Shown here: positions 23,567 to 34,939 of the stretch, piece after piece
How positions within the stretch are numbered: the first letter of the stretch is position 1
How the letters are laid out: every line of letters begins with the position of its first letter
DNA from: Priapulus caudatus
Lineage: Eukaryota; Priapulida; Priapulimorpha; Priapulimorphida; Priapulidae
Direction of reading: 5' to 3'
Length of the DNA stretch: 64,000 nucleotides
Assembly (NCBI RefSeq): GCF_000485595.1
Contig: NW_014577680.1
Location: 1 to 64,000, forward strand
Notes under the pieces: model-generated
Database searches by the model: none
Seen by the model: only the letters and a program-made list of their open reading frames with translations
What the model was told of the DNA's origin: nothing
Translations under genes and position numbers: made by a program

Positions 23567-23848
23567 CGTCGATAGCCAGGTCGTACAAGATAAGTTCTGG
23601 CTTATATGCGCCTTAGCGGCAGCATCATTGTTCGTAGGCATTCCATACGCAATGCTCGTATGGCGAAAACGGCAACACTTCATTCCAACGTCACAATAGT
23701 CTACTAGTCATAGGTTTTTTGTCTTCCTTCTTCCTCTTCCTCTTCTTCATCGTTACAGGTGTCTTCACTCAGTGTTTCTCTCGATTTTCGTGCATTGTAT
23801 AGCTATAGTACCTTTAGTTCGCTGTTTGGCAAAGGAATACCCTGGTTC

Positions 23849-23865
23849 TTCGAGTCACGGCTCCA
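23849..23865 (-). promoter_or_regulatory. Retroelement primer-binding site
   Basis: The plus strand reads TTCGAGTCACGGCTCCA, which looks like the T-loop and acceptor end of a tRNA finishing in CCA. On the minus strand it begins TGGAGCC, three bases after the LTR end (...CTACA). This is the arrangement of an LTR-retrotransposon PBS. Which tRNA is used cannot be told by eye. Confidence 0.6.
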
Positions 23866-23868
23866 AAT

Positions 23869-24047
23869 TGTAGCGTGAAATATATGTCGTAGACAGTAGA
23901 ACGTACAGTGGTATAAACGGTAGTAACTTATAGATTTATTGTAAACACGAATGGCAACGGTGTACACATACCAAGTTGTAGTCGGCGTCTCTTTCCGTTT
24001 CCCTCAAAACCTCTCTTTTTTAAACCGTACGCGCGTTTGTCGCAACC
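23869..24047 (-). mobile_element. LTR of a minus-oriented retroelement (partial)
   Basis: The LTR ends in ...CGCTACA on the minus strand, immediately before the PBS. It contains an AATAAA polyadenylation signal (minus strand, near 23940). The 5' end is not defined: similarity to a different (Copia) LTR starts at 24048. No gag or pol frame can be recognised downstream; only the 31-bp repeat and non-coding sequence follow. Confidence 0.5.
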
Positions 24048-24216
24048 TGTATGAGGGTCACTCATGACGGAGGAATAAATAGCAAAACACAGGAGAAAAA
24101 TGACAATTCACTCTCAGATGTCAACCATATTGGGTAAAGGATTGTGGGTATTTTTTATTAGTATACCAATGTCCACCAGGGGGAACCTGATTAGTACAAG
24201 AAACATACACCAGTAG
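24048..24216 (-). mobile_element. Partial Copia LTR running into assembly gap
   Basis: From TGTATGAGGGTCACTC to ACACCAGTAG this is nearly identical to the first ~140 bp (plus coordinates) of the LTR at 24611-24798. It carries one extra stretch after GACGGAGGA (about 24073-24100). It stops at the run of ten N (24217-24226), so its true right end is unknown. Confidence 0.6.
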
Positions 24217-24226
24217 NNNNNNNNNN

Positions 24227-24366
24227 AACATCATGCATAATGTGATCTATTGTTCGTATTCATGCGTGCGCGTTCTAAAGAAATACCATAGATACCAGAT
24301 ACTAATTAGCACGTCATTGTCGGTGACTGCTGCGCGTTGGCGCTAAACTGAATTCATCGTCGATGC

Positions 24367-24412
<46 letters not shown>

Positions 24413-24558
24413 CGATGCGATTCTGCGATGAATTCAGTTTAGCGCCAACGCGCAGCAGTCACCGACAATGACGTGCTAATTAGTATCTGGTATCTATGGT
24501 ATTTCTTTAGAACGCGCACGCATGAATACGAACAATAGATCACATTATGCATGATGTT
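24227..24558. repeat. Perfect 133-bp palindrome with (ATG)n loop
   Basis: The arms 24227-24359 and 24426-24558 are exact reverse complements over all 133 positions that I compared. The 66-bp loop is mostly a GATGATGATG microsatellite. The left arm begins at the first base after the 10-N gap. Either this is a foldback-type insertion or an assembly artefact in which one strand was joined to its complement. Confidence 0.85.
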
Positions 24559-24610
24559 ATTATACTGCTCGGGATGTTCTAAATAGATCATATCTATATA
24601 TTATTTATTG

Positions 24611-24798
24611 TGTATGAGGGTCACTCATGACGGAGGAAACAATTCACTCTCAGATGTCAACCATATTGGGTAAAGGATTGTGGGTATTTTTATTAGTATA
24701 CCAATGTCCACCAGGGGGAACCTGATTAGTACAAGAAACATACACCAGTAGTATTTGAGGTCATTATGACTTACAATCTAGATCTTCTGGGTCTAACA
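24611..24798 (-). mobile_element. Copia 3' LTR
   Basis: On the minus strand the sequence runs TGTTAGACCCAGAAG ... CCCTCATACA (TG...CA ends) and is preceded by a purine-rich ATGGGGGTG tract. This is the usual polypurine tract and 3' LTR arrangement after a Copia pol. The Copia RNase H fragment at 24913-25318 lies immediately upstream in the same orientation. Confidence 0.6.
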
Positions 24799-24912
24799 CA
24801 CCCCCATGATCTCAAATTCAGATCCAATATACACATTCGATCCCCAAAGGTAAGATCAATATTGCTGTCGCCTGCAAAACAAAATAAATAAAAATAACAT
24901 AACGTTTCAAGC

Positions 24913-25318
24913 TTAAATCCCGAAAATGTAATGCCTGAATTTTTCAAGCTTGAATCTCGTCGCAGGCTTTGTCATCAAATCAGCTACCATCTCGTGAGTT
25001 GTACAAACTACAATACTCAAGCAACACCTTTCCTCTGTTCACCTCACATCTGATAAAATGGTACCTGACATCAATATGCTTTGACCTCTTATGGTTCACC
25101 GGATTCTTGGATAGTGCTATGGTGCCCTGGTTATCCTCATATATCAGAGCGGGTTCACTCTGTATCTTGAAACCGAAGCTGTTCACTAATTGGGTGAGAT
25201 ACAGGGCCTCTTGAACTGAAGCTGCGAGTGCCATATACTCTGCTTCACACGACGATAATGCAACCGTCGGTTGCTTCTTGGATTTCCAAGATACTAGGGT
25301 GTGCCTCCTTTGCTCATG
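24913..25318 (-). pseudogene. Ty1/Copia RNase H, C-terminal fragment
   Basis: The frames contain LVSWKSKKQPTVALSSCEAE, YMALAASVQEALYL, YEDNQGTIALSKNP and SKHIDVRYHFIR, the standard C-terminal RNase H block of Copia pol. It closes with HEMVADLMTKP and a stop before the polypurine tract. Frameshifts near 25300 and 25000 break it. Everything upstream (gag, protease, integrase, RT) is missing, as homology ends near 25320. Confidence 0.85.
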
Positions 25319-25319
25319 C

Positions 25320-25879
25320 TAAAGCAGTGTTGCACTGAGGTCGTAAAATAAAGTATTTTCAAATTTGTTGTAACTGGGATATGTTGTATTTCAATATGTA
25401 AGGCATGCTATGTTGTTGTGGTTTCGTTAAAACGCGAAAACTTTTCATGATATGACCTTCAGCAGCAGGTACTTTATATGGGGCTACGGACACTGAATAA
25501 AATTTGAGCAAGCCACATTGTGGTGGCTTTTTCTGTTTATTCCTGCATATTTTGTGCCCTGGTTGTTAATCTTAATAGTAAACACGAGTTTATATCATTT
25601 TAGTATTATATGAATGTGTTTTATTTATTATGGCACATTTCTGATGAAAACCATATGTTACTGAAACACCTGTTCATTTTCGAATATTACACAATATTAA
25701 ATTTGAACAATGTAATAACAAGTGTACATTTAAAACATCTGTGGTAATACTCTATCAAGGAAGAATGCAAATTTAAGTCATTTTGAAATGATCGGGAAGC
25801 AAGAAGTGTCCTTGAATTACAGATGTGTTGAGTGTAGGGGGGGGGGCTACGGACACTGAATTATAAGGCCACAACACAT
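25320..25879. repeat. Spacer with two copies of a 17-bp motif
   Basis: GGGCTACGGACACTGAA occurs at 25481-25497 and 25844-25860 (the latter after a G-tract). The same motif recurs at 28957-29497, all in the same orientation. The rest is AT-rich without genes. Confidence 0.7.
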
Positions 25880-27862
25880 CTACACTTCCCTCACATATTG
25901 ACCATTGTATGTAATGATGGTTACGGGTGCAGTGTTTTGGCTGATGTGCAAAAATGAGTGCTTGCCCTTGTATTGGGAGGCACACCCATCAGTAAACTGA
26001 TTGACTCGGGCGCCTTTTTTCTCAAGTAGCTCGAAAGCTTTGGTTTCAAAAACTTTCACCCCATGTGAATCGTGCTTCGGGTCGTCACTGATACCGATAA
26101 TGGCATGTTTAACTGCGACTTCCGAGTCATCATCTAATTTTTCATTATAGTAACACATAGGATGTACTGTTACTTGCCGCTGCTCAAAATATGCATTTTG
26201 CGACTCGTTTTGGAAGCGGCATTTGTAGTTTTCACTATAATCCATCACCATGGTGAGATCACCTGGTTTCATGGACTCAATGCACGCAAACATTTGCTTT
26301 TGCTGCCACGTCGCCCTGAAACTGTGACTCGGAAAATTTATCAGATCATCTTCGATGGCCGAAATGAATTCCACAAATGTTGTGGCTTGTGCAACACATG
26401 AAGTTACCCTTTTTTGTTGTCCATCTGTGTCAATCGTGATGTACTGCCATTTGTGCCAGTCGATGTTCTTGTTTGCATGTTCTTTAAGTTCAGGTGCATA
26501 GAAATCAGATAGTTTGGCGGGGCCACAGGAAGGGCAGGCTCGCTCGAGACAACAGGCATCCGGGTTTCCTGTGTGTGTGCAGAGTGTAAGGTTAGCAGTA
26601 GAACCTTTGTTGACATTTTTCACCTTTTCTTTGAAGTCATTTTTTGTTTGTGCGAATTTTTGCAAAGCTTCAATTTTTAAGGCAACATTGCAACAAATCT
26701 GACAAAACAAGTACGGAGACTTGTTTCCGAGATATGTTTCACCTGTTTAGGCTTCATTCTCCTAAAGCTAGTAAAGCCGATCTTTCGATTTGGATGTGAT
26801 TGTTTGTACAGGGAATATGCTTCATGGAAGGTCATGGACATTACATGCTTTTGGGTGTAAACTTTATTGCCACAATGGTCTTTCACTTTTACATCTTTTT
26901 TGCAAGGCACTTCTCTACTGACATCAGGCAGTAGAAAGAATTCTCGCACTTCTTGTCGTAGGTTTGCAGAAATTTTGTCTTTGCGAGTTTTTCTGATTTT
27001 GGGTTTCCACCACTGATTACATCTGTTTTTGTCCTGCTTGTTTTTGATGTGCAACCGATTTGCTATAGCACTTCTTGCTTTCTTATCTCTTATGTTGAGG
27101 GCTACTGACTTAATTACATGACGTGCTTTTTGTTTGTCGTGTGTGTTGGTCCCTTTGACTTTTGTTGTGGCTAGCTTTCTAGTCATACTATCCAGTACAG
27201 CTGCTCCCATGTCCAACTGTTTTCTTGCAGTGGTATTTAATGTAACACCTTTTCGACTGAGTATAGCATTACATGTAGGCGATTCAGCTAACTGTTCCAC
27301 AATTGAAGCTCTTTGACGGGGTGACTTGGGCAAACTACTTTGAGCTTTTTTTAGCGCACGGTAGTGCGACCAACGTGAAGAAAAGCTAGGCGTAGTACTA
27401 CATGTACTACTAGTACTAGCATTTGAGTTGGACATGTTTGTAGCTTTGTCTGGTGTGGAGCTGGTTGTTGATTTCATTTGGATTCTAAGACGCCATGACT
27501 GAGTTCTCAAGACAGCCTTTTTTTTACCATTTCTTCTTGTCGAAGCTCTATCTTAGTTGACTCTGCATGTGTTTTAGATCTTCTTTTTTTTCAAGAGGAG
27601 CGTTCATAGCTGTTTTTTTCTTTTGGTAATATTTTTGATTTTGAAGACTGATCTTTGCTTTCCCAGCACTCGCTTTAGATTCAACCTGTTTTTGCTTTCT
27701 CCTTTCACGTTGTTTTCTTTCCCGGTCTAGTTTTTTGGCTCTTTCATACCTCTCTACATCATTCTTAACATTGTTTCTGTATCTCTGCATTTTAAGCGTT
27801 GTTTTCTTAACTTCTGAACTTGAATCTTTGTCAATATTGCAACTTCGTTTAGATCGTTCCAT
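25880..27862 (-). pseudogene. Decayed DDE-type transposase of an invertebrate family
   Basis: Three minus frames in order form one protein. The N-terminal part (27862-27548) has an ATG and a basic helix YRNNVKNDVERYERAKK followed by DRERKQRERRKQKQ. The middle (27510-26677) includes SLPKSPRQRASIVEQL. The C-terminal part (26710-25880) includes CTHTGNPDACC...CPSC, VMDYSENYKCRF, QVTVHPMCYY and FTDGCASQYKGKHSF. The two Asp motifs (D-Y-S-E-N-Y and T-D-G-C-x2-Q-Y-K) look like the first two acidic residues of an RNase H-fold transposase; the third is lost with the C-terminus. Frameshifts lie near 27530 and 26703. This family is common in marine invertebrates, but I cannot give a superfamily name with confidence. 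Confidence 0.6.
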
Positions 27863-27974
27863 GATTTCACTTCCACTGCCGCAGCCAATTCTGAAATGGT
27901 GGTGCATAAACAGGAGATAAGATAGATACACTGTATTTGTGTGTGCGCACACGCATGCACACATCTGCAAGTGC

Positions 27975-28001
27975 GTATGTATGTGTGTGTGTGTGTGTGT
28001 G
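27975..28001 (+). repeat. (GT)n microsatellite
   Basis: A run of GTATGTATGTGTGTGTGTGTGTGTGTGAT lies upstream of the transposase start on its 5' side. It also drives the open frame that appears to extend the transposase N-terminus past its ATG at 27862. Confidence 0.8.
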
Positions 28002-28956
28002 ATTTAGGTAGAGTTAGTCTTAGGCTTTTCAATATTGTTGGTCCCAAGTCTCTAGAGTCTAGGTGCTATGCCTAAGCTGTTATGCCCATTTCAAGTATTT
28101 GACCTTGACCCATTTGACCTTAACTTCGACCTTGACTGACGACTTGACTGACTTTCGAAGTTGAATAATTATACATAATTATAATAGTTTTCATTTTCAA
28201 TTGGCTATTTATTAGAAGTAATGTGTGTCTGTAATGTGTACAAATGTAAACAAAAGTTACATTGATGATCATAAGCCTATAAAACGTTTTCACATGAACA
28301 CGTGAAAAAGATTCTAAAATATCAAATCTTTTATATGAAAACATAAATATTACTAGATGAAAGTGCAATAATAATATTCAAATGGATATAAAAGTGTAAT
28401 CAGACTTACATGGTCTGCTTGCACATGACTGGAACAGACTATTTCTTGTCACATGACATCCTGTTCCATGGACTATCCATATATATCTGTGTTATATATT
28501 TTGCAACAATGTGTATATACCCTGACACATTATGATAAAGAAGCAGGTGTGGATAAAATATTTAAAATGTTAATATAAATAGGCATATGCACAATTGTAC
28601 ACAAAACACATACAACAAATATCTAGTTTAGCTCCTGGTTATGCAACTATCCATTGAGAAAAGTCAATAATTAAATAAATTGGGAGTAACACCAAATGTA
28701 TTGTTAAATAGTGATGACTGTCTCAAAATATTGTTATGTAATATGTAAGTTGTGTTAATTATTTTATTTAAAGTTTTAGGGGAGACTCCTTATTACATTA
28801 CATGTAAGTCTCTTTTTCCCCCACTTCTTCCCAAACCTGAACCTATAAATACACTTGGTATTGCTTTTACAATAATAATTAACATATACTTCCATAATAA
28901 TTCACATTTTACATTTCCTATGTACAATATGGATTTAATTAGAACCTGTATATTAG

Positions 28957-29497
28957 GGGCTACGGACACTGAAAAAGGGCTACGGACACTGGATTCACCT
29001 ATATTAAAGCTGAATGTGAATGTATAACCAACAAACAATATAATTTTGGGATTGATAATTATGTTATGTCAACAGATGGTTGTGCTGTATGCATTCTTGT
29101 GCATTTATTGTAACGTTGTGGGCGTCAGGGAGAGAAAACATGACATTGGGCCTATGGACACTTAGAAATGTAGACTTTCTACATCTTTGGTCTTTTCAAT
29201 TAATTACTATTCGAACAGAAAACACAAACTACTAGCTTATATTCTTTCAGACAACCATTATTTAACTTTGTTTTGTACAATTTGGTTTTTAAGTAGACTT
29301 TTGTAAATGGGCCTACGGACACTGAAAAAGGGCTACGGACACTGAACTTATATAAACGAGTCTCCAGAAACAAATACAACACATCAAAATAGTTTGTTGG
29401 TTAAAGTTAGGGACATAACACATGAGTTAACATGCTAGTGCCACAACCTGGTAGGTATTACAGTATCAAAATGAGGTATAGGGCTACGGACACTGAA
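28957..29497 (+). repeat. Cluster of a 17-bp motif around transposase remnant
   Basis: GGGCTACGGACACTGAA occurs at 28957-28973, 28977-28993 (ending TGGA), 29309-29326 (one extra C), 29330-29346 and 29481-29497. A weaker variant lies at 29148-29167. Two of the copies form AAAA-linked pairs. All share the orientation of the copies at 25481 and 25844. Subterminal binding sites of a transposon or ends of small inserted elements are possible. Confidence 0.75.
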
Positions 29498-29499
29498 TT

Positions 29500-30050
29500 T
29501 TTTATACATTTTGTCCGTCACACGTTGAATGACGTGAAAAACATAAATGCTACTCATAACGATAAATTATTTGTGTCCAATGTTTAAGTAGTATGTGCAT
29601 GGGAAAAATAGGACATAAACCTGTAATCAAATATCTTATGTAGAGTTTCTGTCTACTTTACAATAATTAATAGCTGTAAAATGTGAAATTCATAACGAAA
29701 CACAACATTGACATTTTTTCATAAAATTTTTATCTACAACAATAATCATATACCGTTTTCTACATAATTTTACATAGTAATTTTTGTACAGTAAATCCCT
29801 AAGAAATATATAACCTGAAACAAATGCCGTAAATGGTTAAAGATGAAAAACAGACAAAATATAAAGTGCAACAGCATAACGCCTAAAAAGGTCCATTTTA
29901 AGGTAGGAAATCAGATATTTTGTAAAAAATTCAAATCTTTACTGTTATAGTTATTTTTTTAGTAAATATACAGCATCCACCAATAGACAGCACATTAGAG
30001 CCCACATTTGGAAGCAGTTTAATAGAGTTATGCCTCTATAACATGATTTT
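29500..30050. other. AT-rich spacer
   Basis: I see no gene or recognised repeat here. Confidence 0.4.
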
Positions 30051-30051
30051 A

Positions 30052-30565
30052 TTAAAAAAGGCCACCTGATTGTGTTTTACCCGTGGTGGCTATGTATCGG
30101 CCACCTGACCGATGCACGAAACGTCGTCTCTGCGCAGCACGCATTTGGCTCGCGGTGTTGTCGGGCAGCTCAAACGTGTGCCGCGGCTGGTCGGGTGCTT
30201 GCGCTACTGGAGACAGGTCCCGTGCAGCTGGTAGAGGTTCTGCGCTGACGGCCTCCGGGCATTGGTGCGTGATGCCCTGCTCGAGCGTCTGGCGCTCATG
30301 GAGTTTGGCACGCTTGAGGTACCACTGGCTCAAGGTGGTCTGGTTAACGTCCATGAGCTGGATCTTCATGGAATCTCGGACGCGAGTATTGCTCAGCAAC
30401 AACGCCCTGATGCGCGAATAGGCGCGGGTGACATCAGCCCACCGGTGTGCTCCTCGGGCTTTCGCGGGTGATCGATTCGCCGCGCACAGCTTGATTACAA
30501 CTGCCTCCATGATGCTGTTGCAATTGGGCCACTGTGCAGGCCCCTCGCTCTCGCCTAGGAAGCAC
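30052..30565 (-). pseudogene. DUF6729 gene last exon
   Basis: The acceptor ATCCAG is followed by TGCTTCCTAGGC, giving CFLGESEGPAQWPNCNSIME in phase with exon 7 more than 6.3 kb away. It continues with GAHRWADVTRAYSRIRALLL, DVNQTTLSQWYLKRAK and a basic tail ending before a TAA. The exon itself is undamaged. It is separated from exon 7 by the TIR element at 30661-36593, which explains the unusually long intron. Confidence 0.65.
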
Positions 30566-32186
30566 CTGGATGGAGGCAGGAATGCAATTAGCCTCAAATA
30601 CAATCATGACATCTTACATATATATAAAGTTGTTCAGCCGAATTAGTCAGTTCTCACATAATAGTCCATGGGCCAGGACCCCTAAAATGACTTTTTGGTA
30701 CCAAAAATAGGGACAAAGCGTGACATATATTTTTGAAAACTATGTTTCATGTAGTTTATTTTTATGTATGATAACCATCACAAATGAGTAGCTTTATAAC
30801 GTTTATCACGTGATAAAGACGTCACCTCAGCTTACTGAGAGGATAAGAAATGCATGGCCATATCTATTGATCAATACTGTCGTTTAAATTCCACAACATA
30901 GATTTATGGTCTGCCCACTATTATTGAGTGCTATAGTTTATAGTGAGCCAGCAGAAGGCCTTCTGACGTCGCGTTAAGCACCAAGAGTGAAAGATAACCA
31001 ATTGGCAAATTTATATGGCCATCTGGCTCTACCTAATATCGTAACAGTGGAAAAAGCTTTCTGGAGTAGAACATACAAGATATCGGACGTTTTTGTACCA
31101 AGAAAATAGGAGACAGAGCATGACAATAATATTTTGAAAGACTACGTTCAATCGTAAGTTTATTTTTATGTATGCCAGTACTACCATCACAAATGAGTAG
31201 CTTCTATACACGTTTAAAATCACGTCATAAAGTGACGTCACTCAACTCCAGTGTTGCTGAAGGGATGAAGAAAATGCAAACTATTGCCAATAACTGTCGT
31301 TTCTACAATTTCCAATAGTTTAGCGATTCCGACTGCGCTATTGTCGTTAGTGGTTCACTATTCAAGCAGGATCCTTTGAGGTAGTTCCATTTTTTTTAAA
31401 AAACCATTTCAAACGTTATACTGATGGTCTGCCAATGGTTACTAGCACAAGATATTCAAAGCATCACAAATCATCAAAAGGCACATTTTAAAAAAGTTGC
31501 TTTTGCATGCAAGTTTTTGTAGTACAAAAATAAAACCACATTCCCGACCGAAAAATATATAACTGTATTACAACTGTATATTAATATAGACTATTCTTAT
31601 AAATTGTATTGTTAGCCATATCTAGTCTTTCCAGTACTTCGTCATCCACTCGTTCGCTCCTCAGGGACATACATCTTGGAGACGTATCTTCTGGTCTATT
31701 TCGTACAGGTCTGATCAGCCTACACTGTCCGTGCATTTCAAATGCATTCGCACAAGACAGCTGGCACGTTGGCAGTTTGCCAACGCATATTGGCATGGAA
31801 CATGAACATCAGTTCTAAAACCAGCAAGATGGTGCTCGGTCTCCCCAACGTCATGGCCAATAATGGCTGGAGATGGTCATTCTCACATCGCTGCGGGCGA
31901 CCAAAACGACAAACCGACTGGTGACTTGGAATCAACGCGGCAACATTCAGACTTCGTTTCCAAGATTCGCCGGCTTGGTAGTTTGCACGAGTTTGGCAAT
32001 GCTTGGACAAGGGCAAATCAAGCGCATGAGGAGCAGTATGAGCAGAGCGATGTTGCCCTTTCTTTGGCTAACAAACACATTTCTTATCTAGCTCATTGAT
32101 GTCTGTGTCCTGGACGGGAAGCAGTACATTCGGCAAGTTTAGAAATCCTGGAGTTTCTTACAAAAGTTCTTCTGAGAAATTCCCAT

Positions 32187-32747
32187 TCACTGCCTAAGAA
32201 GTGTAAACATGTCCTGAGGCATTTCTCTTTTCTTCAGAAGTTTAAGTGCCAGATCTCTCCGCGAAAATGCAAATGCACTCACCGTGTCGCACCTGTGTAG
32301 CATGCATTCCAGGGAGGCTGCTGTACAAACACCGTGACCTAAGCTTGTGTTACATCTTGAGAATACTGACATACCTTGATACGCTCCTGTTCCACCCTTG
32401 AAGAACACTGATGAGGATCTACGTGTTGGAATCTAGACGCACAAGCATAAAGACGTCTGTGGTCTTCCCGTGCACAATCACTGTAGCCATAACCATATCT
32501 GGCTGCAATGAGCAACAATGTAAGAAATGGATTCCTCTGTGTGCCGTGCTTCTTGTGTAGAGTTGAGTTCTTGAACATCATAGGGATGCTTTTGTGAAAT
32601 CTGCTGGGGCACTCTTCCTACACGGCTACGAAAAGCGCACCTTGTTTGCCTAGCTTCCTCTGTACTTATCACGTTGCCTGCATTCTCTCGCCACACAAGA
32701 TTGTGAAAGCTTTCTTGTTCCTTTGGGTTCAAGAGAAGTTTCGTCAT
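32187..32747 (-). pseudogene. C-terminal nuclease-like remnant of decayed transposase
   Basis: Across three frames I read HNLVWRENAGNVISTEEARQ and later CDTVSAFAFSRRDLALKLLK. The latter matches GCDTVSAFVGHGKKSAW of the FEN/XPG-like segment in the intact protein. Frames shift near 32480 and 32400. Conservation of the CD-T-V-S-A-F motif in a diverged relative suggests that this nuclease-like part is a fixed component of the family. Confidence 0.5.
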
Positions 32748-34015
32748 TGCATTGTGCTCTTTGTGGTCGGGGGGCTGGATATTTCTAATTCATTTCCCAT
32801 ATTCAGGAGCGCCCTCTGTCTCTCGCTTCTGGCATTCTTTGATGGAATGGTGGTTTCTTCCTGGTTGTGTGTTGTAGACTGAGACAATCTCGGACAGAGG
32901 CTGGCAAATCACCGGCATAATTCACGGTTATAAAGCAGTATCCAAAACACGCAACTCTTATCTCGGTATCATCCATTTCTTTGATATCCGAACATGTATG
33001 ATAATCCCTTTCAGTCCCTCTCCCCCTTGAGCTAACTACACACAAATGTATGTGACTCGCATACAAACTCGGTATGTACTGTCAAATACTCTCACAAAAG
33101 GTAAGACACGCGCATTTATTTCGTGTTACGCTTCCGTGATACTCCGAGGTGAGTCGTAATTCGAGTACAGTTCGTAAACTCTAAGAAATGTTATTGACAT
33201 TAGTCAAGACTGGTTCTCGTAGTTCTTATCCTGGCACACAGTCACTTGAGTACATGCTAGGTTCTAGCAACTGCTCCCACAAAAACCTGTTTGTCGAGTC
33301 TTGCTTGATTGTGAATCAGCTACAGTAGTCCACGTACTGGAATCTTATCAAAGCGAGCTTCCTTTGGAGGCCGACTTCAATACATCACGTTATGGAAATC
33401 TGATACACGGTTATGATACTGCGTCCCTCGAGAACGCCCGAGCCACAGATCCCTCGCACACTCCGGATTCTAATACAGATATCCCTTAGAACCTCTGCAT
33501 CTTGGAATCCTTCCCAATGATTCCCTATTGGTTTAACATGATTGTATGGAAGATTTCCCATCTCTCCGGAACAAACGGCCTCAAATATTGAGCAGGGTAG
33601 TTTCCACAGCGCAATTCTCTAGTACTGTCTTTTGAGAGGGCGTACAAAACCTTATCAAAGAGATCAGCAGGAGATGCCTTCAAGTGAAGTGCGTCTCTTG
33701 ATCTTAAGGAGCGTTTCAAACCTCGTGGACAGTTGCCAGATTAGTGCAGGAGTGTTAGATCTATGGGAGGTAAGCCACAAGTTAGTCTTTATGGAACCTC
33801 TAACTCAATTACGTTCTCACATGATCATTATATTGAAATCGGCTGTCCATACTGTGCAGCTAGACCTATAATGGTTCTACTATGACTATCGGCTGTAAGC
33901 GAACTAATAACCACAATAAAGATTTTTTTCCACTTTTGCGCATTGTCTATTCGCTTCTGTGCAGCGTGACCTCGCTACAAACCCTCTGGGCTGGCTCCCC
34001 TGTCGGCTCGCTGCA

Positions 34016-34939
34016 TTATATATTGCAGAAAACTCTGCAGCCAATCAAGCGGCTCGATTCTGTCTCCCGCTTGGTTTTTGCTATCTCTGGTGTCGGCGCA
34101 GAAGGGAGACGTGGGCCAAAATATCTCGCCTGTACCGCTATGCCATTTACACGGTGGGACGTCCCTTCTCCAGAAAGGGTCTCTTCGAGCCTATCAATAT
34201 TGTCCCATGCTAATGTTGTGCTTACATACGGTTGTATGTTTTCAGGCAATGGAATCTCACATGCTGACGACATTTTCTTCAGACAGAGAGCAGTGTTGAT
34301 TTCCTCAAGCTGTGAGTAAGAGAGGCTATGGCCATAACGGTTAAGAATAGAAACAAGTTCTACATTGTTTGTTAGAGTCTTCACTGCGGAAGAGATAAGG
34401 ATGTGTTTGGGTTGCTTGAGCGTTCCCCGACTTACTCCATACATCAAATCTTGTGCAAAAGATTTCATTAACCGCTGAACCCTTGAACTGCAATCTTCCT
34501 CTGATGAAGTTTTGCTGCCAGTAAGCAATGCGCACAAAAATGTACTTAGTTCTGTAGGAATATCTAGAGCACTGTCGTCCAGCTCTGAGGGGCGTGGTGG
34601 CCAAGACATTTTGCATTCCTTCTTCTGGATCGCTTCACGAATGTCGATTGCAGCTTCCCTTATCTTTGTTGATAAATTATTATCATCTTTCTCTGCGGCC
34701 AGGAGTGTAACTATATGTTTGGCTATTTGCATTGATGTCAGGCTGGCGGGAATTAAAAACACACTTGCAGTGTCCAGCAAATTCTCAAACTTAAGGACTT
34801 CACCAAACTCAGCCTCTAACTTTCTTCTAATATGCTTCTTTGTGGACTGCTTACACTCCTTTGCTCCCAGTGAAGCTAGAAACGTTTCGAGTAGCACTCT
34901 CATTTCAGCCAATCTAACAACTTTCTCATTTTCTATCAC
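34016..34939 (-). pseudogene. Central part of decayed transposase
   Basis: A 300-residue helical region includes LIPASLTSMQIAKHIVTLLA, LTGSKTSSEEDCSSRVQRLM and AWDNIDRLEETLSGEGTSHR with NGIAVQ. The last corresponds to AVDNIDHNPSATTAKNSFHG with TGISLLQ in the intact relative. The frame is lost after about 34016, where the DDE-like core should begin. Confidence 0.6.

Noticed and set aside
23122-23683. Arg/Ser-rich minus-strand frames of 130-140 codons
   Set aside because: They are produced by the 31-bp tandem repeat; the unit length is not a multiple of three, so no conserved peptide repeat is maintained.
31581-32016. CXC-type Cys cluster at the end of the decayed 30.7-36.6 kb element
   Set aside because: A few Cys residues (LCEC, QLSC) occur, but frames are broken and the spacing does not support a CXC domain.
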